From assembly GCA_963920525.1 (NCBI GenBank), contig OY986439.1:214881000-214944999 (forward strand): DNA of 64,000 nt. The letters are read 5' to 3'. Shown here in pieces: positions 1-13,050 of this stretch. The notes beneath the pieces were generated by a model. The model worked only from the letters and a program-made list of their open reading frames with translations. It had not been told where the DNA came from and ran no database searches. Position numbers and translations under genes: made by a program. Numbering within the stretch: position 1 is the first letter of the stretch; each line of letters begins with the position of its first letter. This stretch comes from Dichetophora obliterata (lineage: Eukaryota > Arthropoda > Insecta > Diptera > Sciomyzidae).

Positions 1-3000
1 AGCTTATTTATGTGTATTTATCAGAGACCGTACTAAGTATGCATTTTATAATAAGCAAAAAATAATTATCTTGTACCTTTTAAAATTTTGAGCAAAAAAT
101 AAAAATCAAAATTTGCCCGATATTTTTTTAACCAGTTATTTAACCAGTAATTTTTGAATTTTTATTTTTTAAGGCAAAAATAAAAAGCAAAACTTGCCCC
201 AATATTTTTTTGGTCACAAAATAACTGGTAAGTTTTGATTTTTATTTTTTAAAGCAAAAATAAAAAGCAAAATTTGCCCGATATTTTTTGAGCAAAAAAT
301 AACTGGTAAGTTTTGATTTTGATTTTTTAACTCGCCCAAAAAAATATTGGGCAAGCTTTGCTTTTTATTTTTGCCTTAAAAAATAAAAATTCAAAAATTA
401 CTATTTATATTGTGCATAAAAATATCGGGCAAATTTTTGATTTTTAAATTTTAGACAAAAATAAAAAGCAGAAATCATTTTTATTTTTTACTCAAAATTT
501 TAAGTCACAAGATAATTATTTTTTGCTTATTATAAAATGCATACTTAGTACGGTCTCTGTGAAATACACATAAATAAGCTTTATATTTCTTCAATGAGCT
601 AAATGTTCAAATATGTATTTCCGATGCGGTAACACTTTTACTAAAAACAAATATTTGTACCAACATTATATATAAATTTTAATTCATATGTATAAACTGT
701 TTTCAAAAATTGCTTGACGTGATATGCTGACTGTAGCTACAAAAAAACATCTATAAAAAATGAAAGCTAACTACAACAACAACGCAGAGAGAGAGAGAGA
801 GAGAGAGAGGGAGAATGACATGATCACTGTGGTTTCGCAGCGTTAGAGGAGATAAACCGAATCGGCGGCAGAAAATAAACGGCACTTGGTTGCTTGCCTG
901 CTACGCTTTCTGTTTGTCTGCTAGAAAAATTTCAAAGGGGCATGTCACACTTGCGCGGACACGAACAAATTTGTTGTTGTTTTCGCGGGTAAAATAAGAA
1001 ACTGGAAATTGAGAGAGCTTCTTTTACCTGTGAAAACAACAACAAATTTGTCCGTGTCCGCTACGTGTGACATGCACCTTGGTAATTCGTATTTTACAGT
1101 TAGCTGGAAAATGTTTGTAGGTGGTGAATTTTAATTGTGTAGCTACAGTCGGCATATGAATTTCGAATTATTTTTGTTAAGAGCTTATAGCAATTTATTA
1201 AATATTTTATAAATTACTAAAACTATTTCTTTTAAAGTAAAAGTGTTACCATATCGAAAATACATATATTTAAATTAATTTATTGAAATTATTTCATTAT
1301 TGAATTAATTTAGAAATTTAAAGCGTAGTTAATTTATGTAATAACACCAACACAATATACATGCACAATTGTAGAACTTGATTTTTAAAATTTTGAGCAA
1401 AAAATAATAATTATTTCTGCTTTTTATTTTTTAAGGCAAAAATAAAAATCAAAATTTACCCGATATTTTTTGAGCACAAAATAACCAGTAATTTTGTATT
1501 TTTATTTTTTAAGGCAAAAATAAAAAGCAAAACTTGCCCGATATTTTTTTGGTCACAAATTAACTGGTAAGTTTTGATTTTTATTTTTTTAAAGCAAAAA
1601 GAAAAAGTAAAGTTTGCCCGATATTTTTTGAGCACAAAATAACTGGTAAGTTTTGATTTTTATTTTGTAAGGCAAAAATAAAAAGCAAAATGTGCCCAAC
1701 ATATTTACGAGCACAAAATGACTTGTAAATATTGATTTTTATTTTTTAAGTCAAAAATTAAAAGCAAAATTAGGATTTCAGTTTACGGTTGTACCAAAAT
1801 TGAAAACTTTATAATAAGGCGATTTATGTCATTTCGTTCCTAAGGGGCATTTCAAGTATTACGTTAGCAGACTGGCTGAGTTCCTAAATGCATTTATGCA
1901 ATGTATCAGTGTGTTTTATTTTCAATTTGTCATAAATGTTAATACGAAAACTGCGCAACTCTGTTGATATTCTTAAAAATAGTATAGTTGTGCAGTTTTG
2001 GTTAATAAGCTTCGGACCAATTCAAAATAAAACACTGATGCATTGGCCTTTACGAAGCACTTACGAAATGTCATAAATCCCCTTATAATAATTTTTTCGA
2101 TTTTGGTTAAACCGTTAACTGAAATCCTAATTTTGCTTTTAATTTTTGAGTTAAAAAATAAAAATCAATATTTACAAGTTATTTTGTGCTCGAAAATATG
2201 TTGCGCACATTTTGCTTTTTATTTTTGCTTTAAAAAATAAAAACCAAAACTTACCAGTTATTTTGTGACCAAAATAATATCGGGCAAGTTTTTATTTTTG
2301 CCTCAAAAAATAAAATCCAAGATTAGTGGTTATTTTGTGCTTAAAAAATATCGGGTAAATTTTGATTTTTATTTTAGCCTTAAAAAATAAAAAGCAGAAA
2401 TAATTATTATTTTTTGCTCAAAATTTAACAATCAAATTTTTAAAAATCAATAGGAAATCAAGTTCTACAATGTGAGAGGATGTGATAGATATATTATACA
2501 TGTTTGTGTTGGTGTTATTAGATAAATTAATTACGCTTTAAATGTCTAAATTAATTCAATAATGAAATAATTTCAATATATTAATTTAAATATATGTATT
2601 TTCGATATGGTAACACTTTTACTTAAAAGAAATAGTTTTAGTAATTTATAAAACATTTAATAAATTGATATAACCTTTTAACAAAAATAATTCGAAATTC
2701 ATATGCCGACTGTAGCTACACAATTAAAATTCACCACCTACAAACATTTTCCAGATAACTGTAAAAAAAGAATTACCAAGCAAATCTACAGCAACAACGC
2801 AGAGAGAATGGAATAATGGTTCACAGCTGCTGCGCAGCGTTAGAGGAGATGAACTGAATCGGTGGCAGAAAATAAACAACACTTTGCTTGCTATCGATTT
2901 GGTTTATCTCCTTTAACGCTGTGCAACCACAGTGATCATGTCATTCTCTCTCTCTCTCTCTGCGTTGTTGTAGTTAGTTTTCATTTTTTATATATTTTTT

Positions 3001-3164
3001 TTGTAGCTACAGTCAGCATATGACGTCAAACAATTTTTTAAAACAGTTTATACATATGAATTAAAATTTATATATAATATTGGTACAAATATTTGTTTTT
3101 AGTAAAAGTGTTACCGTATCGGAAATACATCTATATAAACATTTAGCTCATTGAAGAAATTTAA
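1..3164. repeat. Tandem array unit 1 (~3.16 kb palindromic higher-order repeat)
   Basis: First of three near-identical tandem units; the start of this unit recurs at 3165, 6327 and 9486. The unit is a chain of alternately inverted modules. Position 1-57 is the reverse complement of about 524-580 (centre ~290). The block around 588-830 is the reverse complement of about 2935-3160, and 1085-1870 that of about 2050-2780 (centre ~1969). Smaller palindrome centres lie near 1005 and 2880. All four arms carry the core GTAGCTACAGTC(G/A)GCATATG and a GTAACACTTTTACT block in alternating orientation. Arms near the centres consist of ~75 bp direct repeats with the cores GCCCGATATTTTTT and AAAATAACTGGTAAG. 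A (GA)n tract lies at 786-809. The only open frame, 65 codons at 2043, lies inside palindromic repeat and is not considered a gene. The design resembles foldback-type elements amplified as a satellite; that reading is inference. The left edge of the array lies outside the window. Confidence 0.92.
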
Positions 3165-6100
3165 AGCTTATTTATGTGTATTTATCAGAGACCGTACTAA
3201 GTATGCATTTTATAATAAGCAAAAAATAATTATCTTGTACCTTTTAAAATTTTGAGCAAAAAATAAAAATCAAAATTTGCCCGATATTTTTTTAACCAGT
3301 TATTTAACCAGTAATTTTTGAATTTTTATTTTTTAAGGCAAAAATAAAAAGCAAAACTTGCCCCAATATTTTTTGGTCACAAAATAACTGGTAAGTTTTG
3401 ATTTTTGTTTTTTAAAGCAAAAATAAAAAGCAAAATTTGCCCGATATTTTTTGAGCACAAAATAACTGGTAAGTTTTGATTTTGATTTTTTAACTCGCCC
3501 AAAAAATATTGGGCAAGCTTTGCTTTTTATTTTTGCCTTAAAAAATAAAAATTCAAAAATTACTGTTTATATTGTGCATAAAAATATCGGGCAAATTTTT
3601 GATTTTTAAATTTTAGACAAAAATAAAAAGCAGAAATCATTTTTATTTTTTACTCAAAATTTTAAGCCACAAGATAATTATTTTTTGCTTATTATAAAAT
3701 GCATACTTAGTACGGTCTCTGTGAAATACACATAAATAAGCTTTATATTTCTTCAATGAGCTAAATGTTCAAATATGTATTTCCGATGCGGTAACACTTT
3801 TACTAAAAACAAATATTTGTACCAACATTATATATAAATTTTAATTCATATGTATAAACTGTTTTCAAAAATTGCTTGACGTGATATGCTGACTGTAGCT
3901 ACAAAAAAACATCTATAAAAAATGAAAGCTAACTACAACAACAACGCAGAGAGAGAGAGAGAGAGAGAGAGGGAGAATGACATGATCACTGTGGTTTCGC
4001 AGCGTTAGAGGAGATAAACCGAATCGGCGGCAGAAAATAAACGGCACTTGGTTGCTTGCCTGCTACGCTTTCTGTTTGTCTGCTAGAAAAATTTCAAAGG
4101 GGCATGTCACACTTGCGCGGACACGAACAAATTTGTTGTTGTTTTCGCGGGTAAAATAAGAAACTGGAAATTGAGAGAGCTTCTTTTACCTGTGAAAACA
4201 ACAACAAATTTGTCCGTGTCCGCTACGTGTGACATGCACCTTGGTAATTCGTATTTTACAGTTAGCTGGAAAATGTTTGTAGGTGGTGAATTTTAATTGT
4301 GTAGCTACAGTCGGCATATGAATTTCGAATTATTTTTGTTAAGAGCTTATAGCAATTTATTAAATATTTTATAAATTACTAAAACTATTTCTTTTAAAGT
4401 AAAAGTGTTACCATATCGAAAATACATATATTTAAATTAATTTATTGAAATTATTTCATTATTGAATTAATTTAGAAATTTAAAGCGTAGTTAATTTATG
4501 TAATAACACCAACACAATATACATGCACAATTGTAGAACTTGATTTTTAAAATTTTGAGCAAAAAATAATAATTATTTCTGCTTTTTATTTTTTAAGGCA
4601 AAAATAAAAATCAAAATTTACCCGATATTTTTTGAGCACAAAATAACCAGTAATTTTGTATTTTTATTTTTTAAGGCAAAAATAAAAAGCAAAACTTGCC
4701 CGATATTTTTTTGGTCACAAATTAACTGGTAAGTTTTGATTTTTATTTTTTTAAAGCAAAAAGAAAAAGTAAAGTTTGCCCGATATTTTTTGAGCACAAA
4801 ATAACTGGTAAGTTTTGATTTTTATTTTGTAAGGCAAAAATAAAAAGCAAAATGTGCCCAACATATTTACGAGCACAAAATGACTTGTAAATATTGATTT
4901 TTATTTTTTAAGTCAAAAATTAAAAGCAAAATTAGGATTTCAGTTTACGGTTGTACCAAAATTGAAAACTTTATAATAAGGCGATTTATGTCATTTCGTT
5001 CCTAAGGGGCATTTCAAGTATTACGTTAGCAGACTGGCTGAGTTCCTAAATGCATTTATGCAATGTATCAGTGTGTTTTATTTTCAATTTGTCATAAATG
5101 TTAATACGAAAACTGCGCAACTCTGTTGATATTCTTAAAAATAGTATAGTTGTGCAGTTTTGGTTAATAAGCTTCGGACCAATTCAAAATAAAACACTGA
5201 TGCATTGGCCTTTACGAAGCACTTACGAAATGTCATAAATCCCCTTATAATAATTTTTTCGATTTTGGTTAAACCGTTAACTGAAATCCTAATTTTGCTT
5301 TTAATTTTTGAGTTAAAAAATAAAAATCAATATTTACAAGTTATTTTGTGCTCGAAAATATGTTGCGCACATTTTGCTTTTTATTTTTGCTTTAAAAAAT
5401 AAAAACCAAAACTTACCAGTTATTTTGTGACCAAAATAATATCGGGCAAGTTTTTATTTTTGCCTCAAAAAATAAAATCCAAGATTAGTGGTTATTTTGT
5501 GCTTAAAAAATATCGGGTAAATTTTGATTTTTATTTTAGCCTTAAAAAATAAAAAGCAGAAATAATTATTATTTTTTGCTCAAAATTTAACAATCAAATT
5601 TTTAAAAATCAATAGGAAATCAAGTTCTACAATGTGAGAGGATGTGATAGATATATTATACATGTTTGTGTTGGTGTTATTAGATAAATTAATTACGCTT
5701 TAAATGTCTAAATTAATTCAATAATGAAATAATTTCAATATATTAATTTAAATATATGTATTTTCGATATGGTAACACTTTTACTTAAAAGAAATAGTTT
5801 TAGTAATTTATAAAACATTTAATAAATTGATATAACCTTTTAACAAAAATAATTCGAAATTCATATGCCGACTGTAGCTACACAATTAAAATTCACCACC
5901 TACAAACATTTTCCAGATAACTGTAAAAAAAGAATTACCAAGCAAATCTACAGCAACAACGCAGAGAGAATGGAATAATGGTTCACAGCTGCTGCGCAGC
6001 GTTAGAGGAGATGAACTGAATCGGTGGCAGAAAATAAACAACACTTTGCTTGCTATCGATTTGGTTTATCTCCTTTAACGCTGTGCAACCACAGTGATCA

Positions 6101-6326
6101 TGTCATTCTCTCTCTCTCTCTCTGCGTTGTTGTAGTTAGTTTTCATTTTTTATATATTTTTTTTGTAGCTACAGTCAGCATATGACGTCAAACAATTTTT
6201 TAAAACAGTTTATACATATGAATTAAAATTTATATATAATATTGGTACAAATATTTGTTTTTAGTAAAAGTGTTACCGTATCGGAAATACATCTATATAA
6301 ACATTTAGCTCATTGAAGAAATTTAA
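3165..6326. repeat. Tandem array unit 2
   Basis: Repeats unit 1 almost base for base with an offset of 3,162-3,164. The internal 65-codon frame at 5205 is identical to that at 2043. The few differences seen are mainly single-base and homopolymer-length changes, for example in the T-runs near 3290 and 3370. This implies very recent amplification, ongoing gene conversion, or possibly assembly duplication. Confidence 0.92.
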
Positions 6327-9300
6327 AGCTTATTTATGTGTATTTATCAGAGACCGTACTAAGTATGCATTTTATAATAAGCAAAAAATAATTATCTTGT
6401 ACCTTTTAAAATTTTGAGCAAAAAATAAAAATCAAAATTTGCCCGATATTTTTTTAACCAGTTATTTAACCAGTAATTTTTGAATTTTTATTTTTTAAGG
6501 CAAAAATAAAAAGCAAAACTTGCCCCAATATTTTTTGGTCACAAAATAACTGGTAAGTTTTGATTTTTGTTTTTTAAAGCAAAAATAAAAAGCAAAATTT
6601 GCCCGATATTTTTTGAGCACAAAATAACTGGTAAGTTTTGATTTTGATTTTTTAACTCGCCCAAAAAATATTGGGCAAGCTTTGCTTTTTATTTTTGCCT
6701 TAAAAAATAAAAATTCAAAAATTACTGTTTATATTGTGCATAAAAATATCGGGCAAATTTTTGATTTTTAAATTTTAGACAAAAATAAAAAGCAGAAATC
6801 ATTTTTATTTTTTACTCAAAATTTTAAGCCACAAGATAATTATTTTTTGCTTATTATAAAATGCATACTTAGTACGGTCTCTGTGAAATACACATAAATA
6901 AGCTTTATATTTCTTAATGAGCTAAATGTTCAAATATGTATTTCCGATGCGGTAACACTTTTACTAAAAACAAATATTTGTACCAACATTATATATAAAT
7001 TTTAATTCATATGTATAAACTGTTTTCAAAAATTGCTTGACGTCATATGCTGACTGTAGCTACAAAAAAACATCTATAAAAAATGAAAGCTAACTACAAC
7101 AACAACGCAGAGAGAGAGAGAGAGAGAGAGAATGACATGATCACTGTGGTTTCGCAGCGTTAGAGGAGATAAACCGAATCGGCGGCAGAAAATAAACGGC
7201 ACTTTGTTGCTTGCCTGCTATGCTTTCTGTTTGTCTGGTAGAAAAATTTCAAAGGGGCATGTCACACTTGCGCGGACACGAACAAATTTGTTGTTGTTTT
7301 CGCGGGTAAAATAAGAAACTGGAAATTGAGAGAGCTTCTTTTACCTGTGAAAACAACAACAAATTTGTCCGTGTCCGCTACGTGTGACATGCACCTTGGT
7401 AATTCGTATTTTACAGTTAGCTGGAAAATGTTTGTAGGTGGTGAATTTTAATTGTGTAGCTACAGTCGGCATATGAATTTCGAATTATTTTTGTTAAGAG
7501 CTTATAGCAATTTATTAAATATTTTATAAATTACTAAAACTATTTCTTTTAAAGTAAAAGTGTTACCATATCGAAAATACATATATTTAAATTAATTTAT
7601 TGAAATTATTTCATTATTGAATTAATTTAGAAATTTAAAGCGTAGTTAATTTATGTAATAACACCAACACAATATACATGCACAATTGTAGAACTTGATT
7701 TTTAAAATTTTGAGCAAAAAATAATAATTATTTCTGCTTTTTATTTTTTAAGGCAAAAATAAAAATCAAAATTTACCCGATATTTTTTGAGCACAAAATA
7801 ACCAGTAATTTTGTATTTTTATTTTTTAAGGCAAAAATAAAAAGCAAAACTTGCCCGATATTTTTTTGGTCACAAATTAACTGGTAAGTTTTGATTTTTA
7901 TTTTTTTAAAGCAAAAAGAAAAAGTAAAGTTTGCCCGATATTTTTTGAGCACAAAATAACTGGTAAGTTTTGATTTTTATTTTGTAAGGCAAAAATAAAA
8001 AGCAAAATGTGCCCAACATATTTACGAGCACAAAATGACTTGTAAATATTGATTTTTATTTTTTAAGTCAAAAATTAAAAGCAAAATTAGGATATCAGTT
8101 TACGGTTGTACCAAAATTGAAAACTTTATAATAAGGCGATTTATGTCATTTCGTTCCTAAGGGGCATTTCAAGTATTACGTTAGCAGACTGGCTGAGTTC
8201 CTAAATGCATTTATGCAATGTATCAGTGTGTTTTATTTTCAATTTGTCATAAATGTTAATACGAAAACTGCGCAACTCTCTTGATATTCTTAAAAATAGT
8301 ATAGTTGTGCAGTTTTGGTTAATAAGCTTCGGACCAATTCAAAATAAAACACTGATGCATTGGCCTTTACGAAGCACTTACGAAATGACATAAATCCCCT
8401 TATAATAATTTTTTCGATTTTGGTTAAACCGTTAACTGAAATCCTAATTTTGCTTTTAATTTTTGAGTTAAAAAATAAAAATCAATATTTACAAGTTATT
8501 TTGTGCTCGAAAATATGTTGCGCACATTTTGCTTTTTATTTTTGCTTTAAAAAATAAAAACCAAAACTTACCAGTTATTTTGTGACCAAAATAATATCGG
8601 GCAAGTTTTTATTTTTGCCTCAAAAAATAAAAATCCAAGATTAGTGGTTATTTTGTGCTTAAAAAATATCGGGTAAATTTTGATTTTTATTTTAGCCTTA
8701 AAAAATAAAAAGCAAAAATAATTATTATTTTTTGCTCAAAATTTAACAATCAAATTTTTAAAAATCAATGGGAAATCAAGTTCTACAATGTGAGAGGATG
8801 TGATAGATATATTATACATGTTTGTGTTGGTGTTATTAAATAAATGAATTACGCTTTAAATGTCTAAATAAATTCAATAATGAAATAATTTCAATATATT
8901 AATTTAAATATATGTATTTTCGATATGGTAACACTTTTACTTAAAAGAAATAGTTTTAGTAATTTATAAAACATTTAATAAATTGATATAACCTTTTAAC
9001 AAAAATAATTCGAAACTCATATGCCGACTGTAGCTACACAATTAAAATTCACCACCTACAAACATTTTCCAGATAACTGTAAAAAAAGAATTACCAAGCA
9101 AATCTACAGCAACAACGCAGAGAGAATGGAATGGTTCACAGCTGCTGCGCAGCGTTAGAGGAGATGGACTGAATCGGTGGCAGAAAATAAACAACACTTT
9201 GCTTGCTATCGATTTGGTTTATCTCCTTTAACGCTGTGCAACCACAGTGATCATGTCATTCTCTCTCTCTCTCTCTCTCTCTGCGTTGTTGTAGTTAGTT

Positions 9301-9485
9301 TTCATTTTTTATATATTTTTTTTGTAGCTACAGTCAGCATATGACGTCAAACAATTTTTTAAAACAGTTTATACATATGAATTAAAATTTATATATAATA
9401 TTGGTACAAATATTTGTTTTTAGTAAAAGTGTTACCGTATCGGAAATACATCTATGTAAACATTTAGCTCATTGAAGAAATTTAA
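6327..9485. repeat. Tandem array unit 3
   Basis: Third full unit, slightly more diverged. The (GA)n tract at about 7107-7130 is shorter, the (CT)n tract near 9258 is longer, and the 65-codon frame at 8360 has a valine-to-aspartate change at codon 10. The same palindromic layout as unit 1 is kept throughout, with palindrome centres near 6617 and 8292. Confidence 0.9.
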
Positions 9486-10122
9486 AGCTTATTTATGTGT
9501 ATTTATCAGAGACCGTACTAAGTATGCATTTTATAATAAGCAAAAAATAATTATCTTGTACCTTTTAAAATTTTGAGAAAAAAATAAAAATCAAAATTTG
9601 CCCGATATTTTTAACCAGTAGTTTTTGAATTTTTATTTTTTAAGGCAAAAATAAAAAGCAAAACTTGCCCCAATATTTTTTTGGTCACAAAGTAACTGGT
9701 AAGTTTTGATTTTTATTTTTTAAAGCAAAAATAAAAAGCAAAATTTGCCCGATATTTTTTGAGCACAAAATAACTGGTAAGTTTTGAATTTGATTTTTAA
9801 CTCGCCCAAAAAAATAAAAATTCAAAAATTACTAGTTATATTGTGCATAAAAATATCGGGCAAATTTTGATTTTTAAATTTTAGACAAAAATAAAAAGCA
9901 GAAATAATTTTTAATTTTTGCTCAAAATTTTTCAAGTCACAAGATAATTACTTTTTGCTTATTATAAAATGCATACTTAGTACGGTCTCTGATTAATGCA
10001 CATAAATAAGCTTGAAATTTCTTCAATGAGCTTAATGTTTATATAGATGTATTTCCGATACGGTAACACTTTTACTAAAAACAAATATTTGTACCAATAT
10101 TATATATAAATTTTAATTCATA

Positions 10123-11027
10123 CACTCAGAAAAAATATCTTATTAACATGCTAATAGTACGCCTATTGACGTAATGAGACATTTTAAGGTAAATTTAATA
10201 GTTTTAATAAATAGTATTTCGTCAATTTGGTACCATGTTTTTTAAAAGATTCAAACCATTATTTTATAGTTTTCTACTGCAATTTAAATAGCCACACACT
10301 ATTAATTTTGAATAGTACATTTATTATAGTATTTTTAATAGGATACTCCTAAACATGGATGCTCGCCATACAATTATATCCATCCTTCGATAGTGTACGG
10401 AAGGAGCAGAAACTGAACAAAAAACATTTTTAAAGGTAATAACATTAATTATTTGTAGTAAACTATTTTGATTCTGATTTTTTTTCTTTTATTAAAGGTT
10501 ATTTACCCATGATTGGCACAAAACTCGAAATTAGCTGCAAAGTTGTAACCGACCACAAGTACAACTTTATTACCAAAATGTCGTCGATTGCGAAGTACCG
10601 AAATCGACTGTCTTTGAAATTTCGTTGCCAGTAGCGCTGCAAGCGTATCAAATGTGCGTGTGTAAGTAAAAATATTTAAATGTATTATAATGTATAAATG
10701 AAATAAATAAAATTTATAATATTTTTTACCTGATTGTTTTAATATGATAGTGTTTTAATATTAGATGATAAAAGTGTTTTAATTTAATAGGACTGCCCTA
10801 TTATTTGTATTGAAAAAATATTTAAATATGGAGATCCTATTAAAATTATAGTATGAACAATAGCGTGTTTTTAAAAGGATGCACTGTAAAAGATTAATAC
10901 GACATTCTTTAATTTAGTTTACAATTTGTATCTTATAGAATTAATAGTTCAAAAAGTATTTATTTTATGGTATGACTATGTAAACTATTAAAATCCTATT
11001 AAAATCAATAGGATTATTTTCTGAGTG
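10123..11027. mobile_element. TA-flanked MITE, 905 bp, inside array unit 4
   Basis: Starts CACTCAGAAAAAAT and ends ATTATTTTCTGAGTG, giving an inverted terminal repeat of about 14 bp. It is flanked by TA on both sides (10121-10122 and 11028-11029). Units 1-3 supply the empty site (ATTCATATGTA), which proves insertion. A TA duplication and short terminal repeats fit the Tc1/mariner superfamily sense of MITE. The interior holds many TTAATAG/CTATTAA motifs and a less AT-rich block around 10500-10665 with a short open frame starting at 10509 that I do not recognise. No transposase was found. Confidence 0.85.
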
Positions 11028-11171
11028 TATGTACAAACTGTTTTCAAAAATAGTTCGACGTCATACGCTGGCTGTAGCTACAAAAAACCTCTACAAAAAT
11101 GAAAGCTAACTACAACAACAATAACGCAGAGAGAGGATGCCATGATCACTGTGGTTGCGCAGCGTTAGAGG

Positions 11172-11803
11172 CAGTGTTGTCACTTGAAAATATTTAATAG
11201 TAGTAAAGTCAGTCTCAAAAAAGTGGTAAAATTGGAACGAGAGTGGTCGATTTTTTTGCATTAAAAACTCATTTGAAGTGATTTCATATACTTGACAAAT
11301 TTTCAAAACCAGTATTTTCTGCTTAAAGCTTTAAGTTTTATTGAAATAAAAAGACATGAAAACAGTATTGCAAAACAGTATTACGTTTATCCTAAAAATA
11401 ACGTTTTTAAATTAAATATATTCAAAGTAAATATAAAGTTAATCAGCCCTAGCATGAATAATTTTTCACGAAGAATCGAAAAAGAAAATTTTCATTTTTA
11501 AGTAAAGGTCAAGAACATTTTGGAAATTTTTAATGCAACGGCTTATCAACAAATTTGCATTAAAAGTTTCTAAAATGTTCCGACAAGCCAACAAATTTAT
11601 TCACAATGAAAAAATTTAAATATTTAACATAGGTCTATAAATATTGGAGCAAAAAAAAAAATGTATGACAAAAAATAATGACTAAAATTAAAAAGTAGTA
11701 GATTTTGGGATATTGCAAATAGTGGGTGGTAAAAATGGTACGAGTCCAAAAAAGTCGAAAAAAGTGGTAGATCTACCACAATTGTGGTAAAGTGACAACA
11801 CTG
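11172..11803. mobile_element. hAT-type MITE, 632 bp, inside array unit 4
   Basis: Terminal inverted repeats CAGTGTTGTCACTT and its complement. A perfect 8 bp target duplication GTTAGAGG lies at 11164-11171 and 11804-11811, and the uninterrupted sequence is present in units 1-3. An 8 bp duplication plus CAGTG-type ends are diagnostic of hAT elements. Subterminal GTGGTA(A/G)A motifs occur at both ends (near 11223 and 11726-11790), as expected for transposase binding sites. The interior is AT-rich with no transposase domain. Confidence 0.88.
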
Positions 11804-12092
11804 GTTAGAGGGGATAAACCGAATCGGCGGCAGAAAATAAACCGCACTTTGTTGCTTGCTATGTTTTCGGTTTGCCTGGTAGAAAAATTTCAAATGGAGG
11901 CATTAAAAGAGACTTCACGAAGAGTCAAACAAAATACATATATGAAAAATTACAAATTTATTTCAGCTCAGCTCTTTTAATGCCTTCATTTAAGACCTTG
12001 CTACCAGGCAAACAGAAAACATGTCACACTCATGTCACTGTTCTTGAGCACACACTAGCGGACACGGACAAATTTGTTGTTGTTTTAGCGGG

Positions 12093-12655
12093 AAAGGATT
12101 TCCAAGCAACCGACAAAATATGTTCACGGTCCAAAGCTGAAAATAATTCGGACAACGGTTGCATTTTCTTGATGTTTTACGTTTACTAGTAATAAAACTG
12201 CACTGCAGTAGGAAATGTACTATTTGAAATCATCAGTAATGCTATATCTGTTGTTTATTATTGAATTATTACTTCAAATTATGTGAAAGCGCATTACATA
12301 CAATTTGTACATATCTGCATATGTGTTGTAGGAATTCATTTTTTTAGTTTAACACAATTACAGTTAACAATGTTGATAGTATGTTAGGAAGTGCGGCATA
12401 ATTTTACTTTAGAACCCACAATACATGTGGATACATTTCCTGCATATATATTGGCCAATCTAATTAATTTTAACCCCAGGAGATCAGAATTTAACCCATC
12501 CATTTTAAATGCAAATAAAACCACTTATAAACAACCTATAGAGGGTAGCCGTTTTATTGAATCGATTGCAAAGAGGAACATTGCCTGTACGAAATGGTAG
12601 CAAAAACGGCCAGACATGTGTGACATGCCCCATAGCATGGGAGAAGAATATTTTG
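12093..12655. other. No recognisable feature
   Basis: AT-rich sequence between the array edge and a dispersed 70 bp repeat. Short open frames overlap one another in several frames and show no domain or splice context. Confidence 0.6.
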
Positions 12656-12724
12656 TGTGCATACTTTCAGGCTGAACAGTTTGAGAGATATTGGACACGG
12701 AGCAGCGTGCTTGCCTTTTATATA
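12656..12724 (+). repeat. Dispersed ~70 bp repeat, copy 1
   Basis: A stretch beginning TGTGCATACTTTCAGGCTGA and running through a GGACACGGAGCAGCGTGC block. It recurs nearly intact at 17037-17102 and as a truncated start at 16556-16582. The neighbouring sequence differs, so these are pieces of a longer, decayed dispersed repeat of unknown class. Confidence 0.75.
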
Positions 12725-13050
12725 TTAAGATTTGCAGTGTTATAAATTTAGACAAAGTCAGGACACGATCCATTTCTTTTTTTAAGTTAGACCTTCCTAG
12801 GTGGCGCTGGGGTGAAGATATTAACTTAAACTTAGTGCTCCCTGTATTTTATTATTATATCAATAATATTAAATTTAAATGTAATAGTATAGTTTTGTAT
12901 AATTATAAAATAAAAACACCATCTTAATATAAAATATTTTGAAAGAAATAATCAAATTTTGCTTCGTTTAAACAAAAACAAGTAAGCTTTTTGATGTTAT
13001 AATATCCGCTTTAAATGCTCTCGCTAAACAAAATCAATATCCTATAAATT
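12725..13050. other. No recognisable feature
   Basis: AT-rich intergenic or intronic sequence before dispersed repeat copy A. Nothing codes convincingly. Confidence 0.6.

Larger units (their letters stand above)
9486..12092. repeat. Tandem array unit 4, partial, diverged, with two insertions
   Basis: This unit begins like the others (9486-10122) but with more substitutions and a deletion in the first palindrome. It is interrupted by a TA-flanked element (10123-11027) and by a hAT-type MITE (11172-11803). Homology resumes at 11812 and fades at about 11890-11960, where a different stretch intervenes. It returns around 12055-12092 (the block with AACAAATTTGTTGTTGTTTT) and then ends. This is the right-hand edge of the array. 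Edge units that are more diverged and carry insertions while inner units stay uniform is the usual pattern for satellite arrays. Confidence 0.8.

Noticed and set aside
786..809. CRISPR-like or regulatory reading of regularly repeated blocks with (GA)n
   Set aside because: The context is a eukaryotic satellite; repeats and spacers are not of CRISPR form. GA tracts could bind GAGA-type factors but there is no gene to regulate.
2043..2240. Identical 65-codon open frame in each array unit
   Set aside because: It lies inside palindromic AT-rich repeats; conservation is explained by the high identity of the units, and the composition shows no domain.
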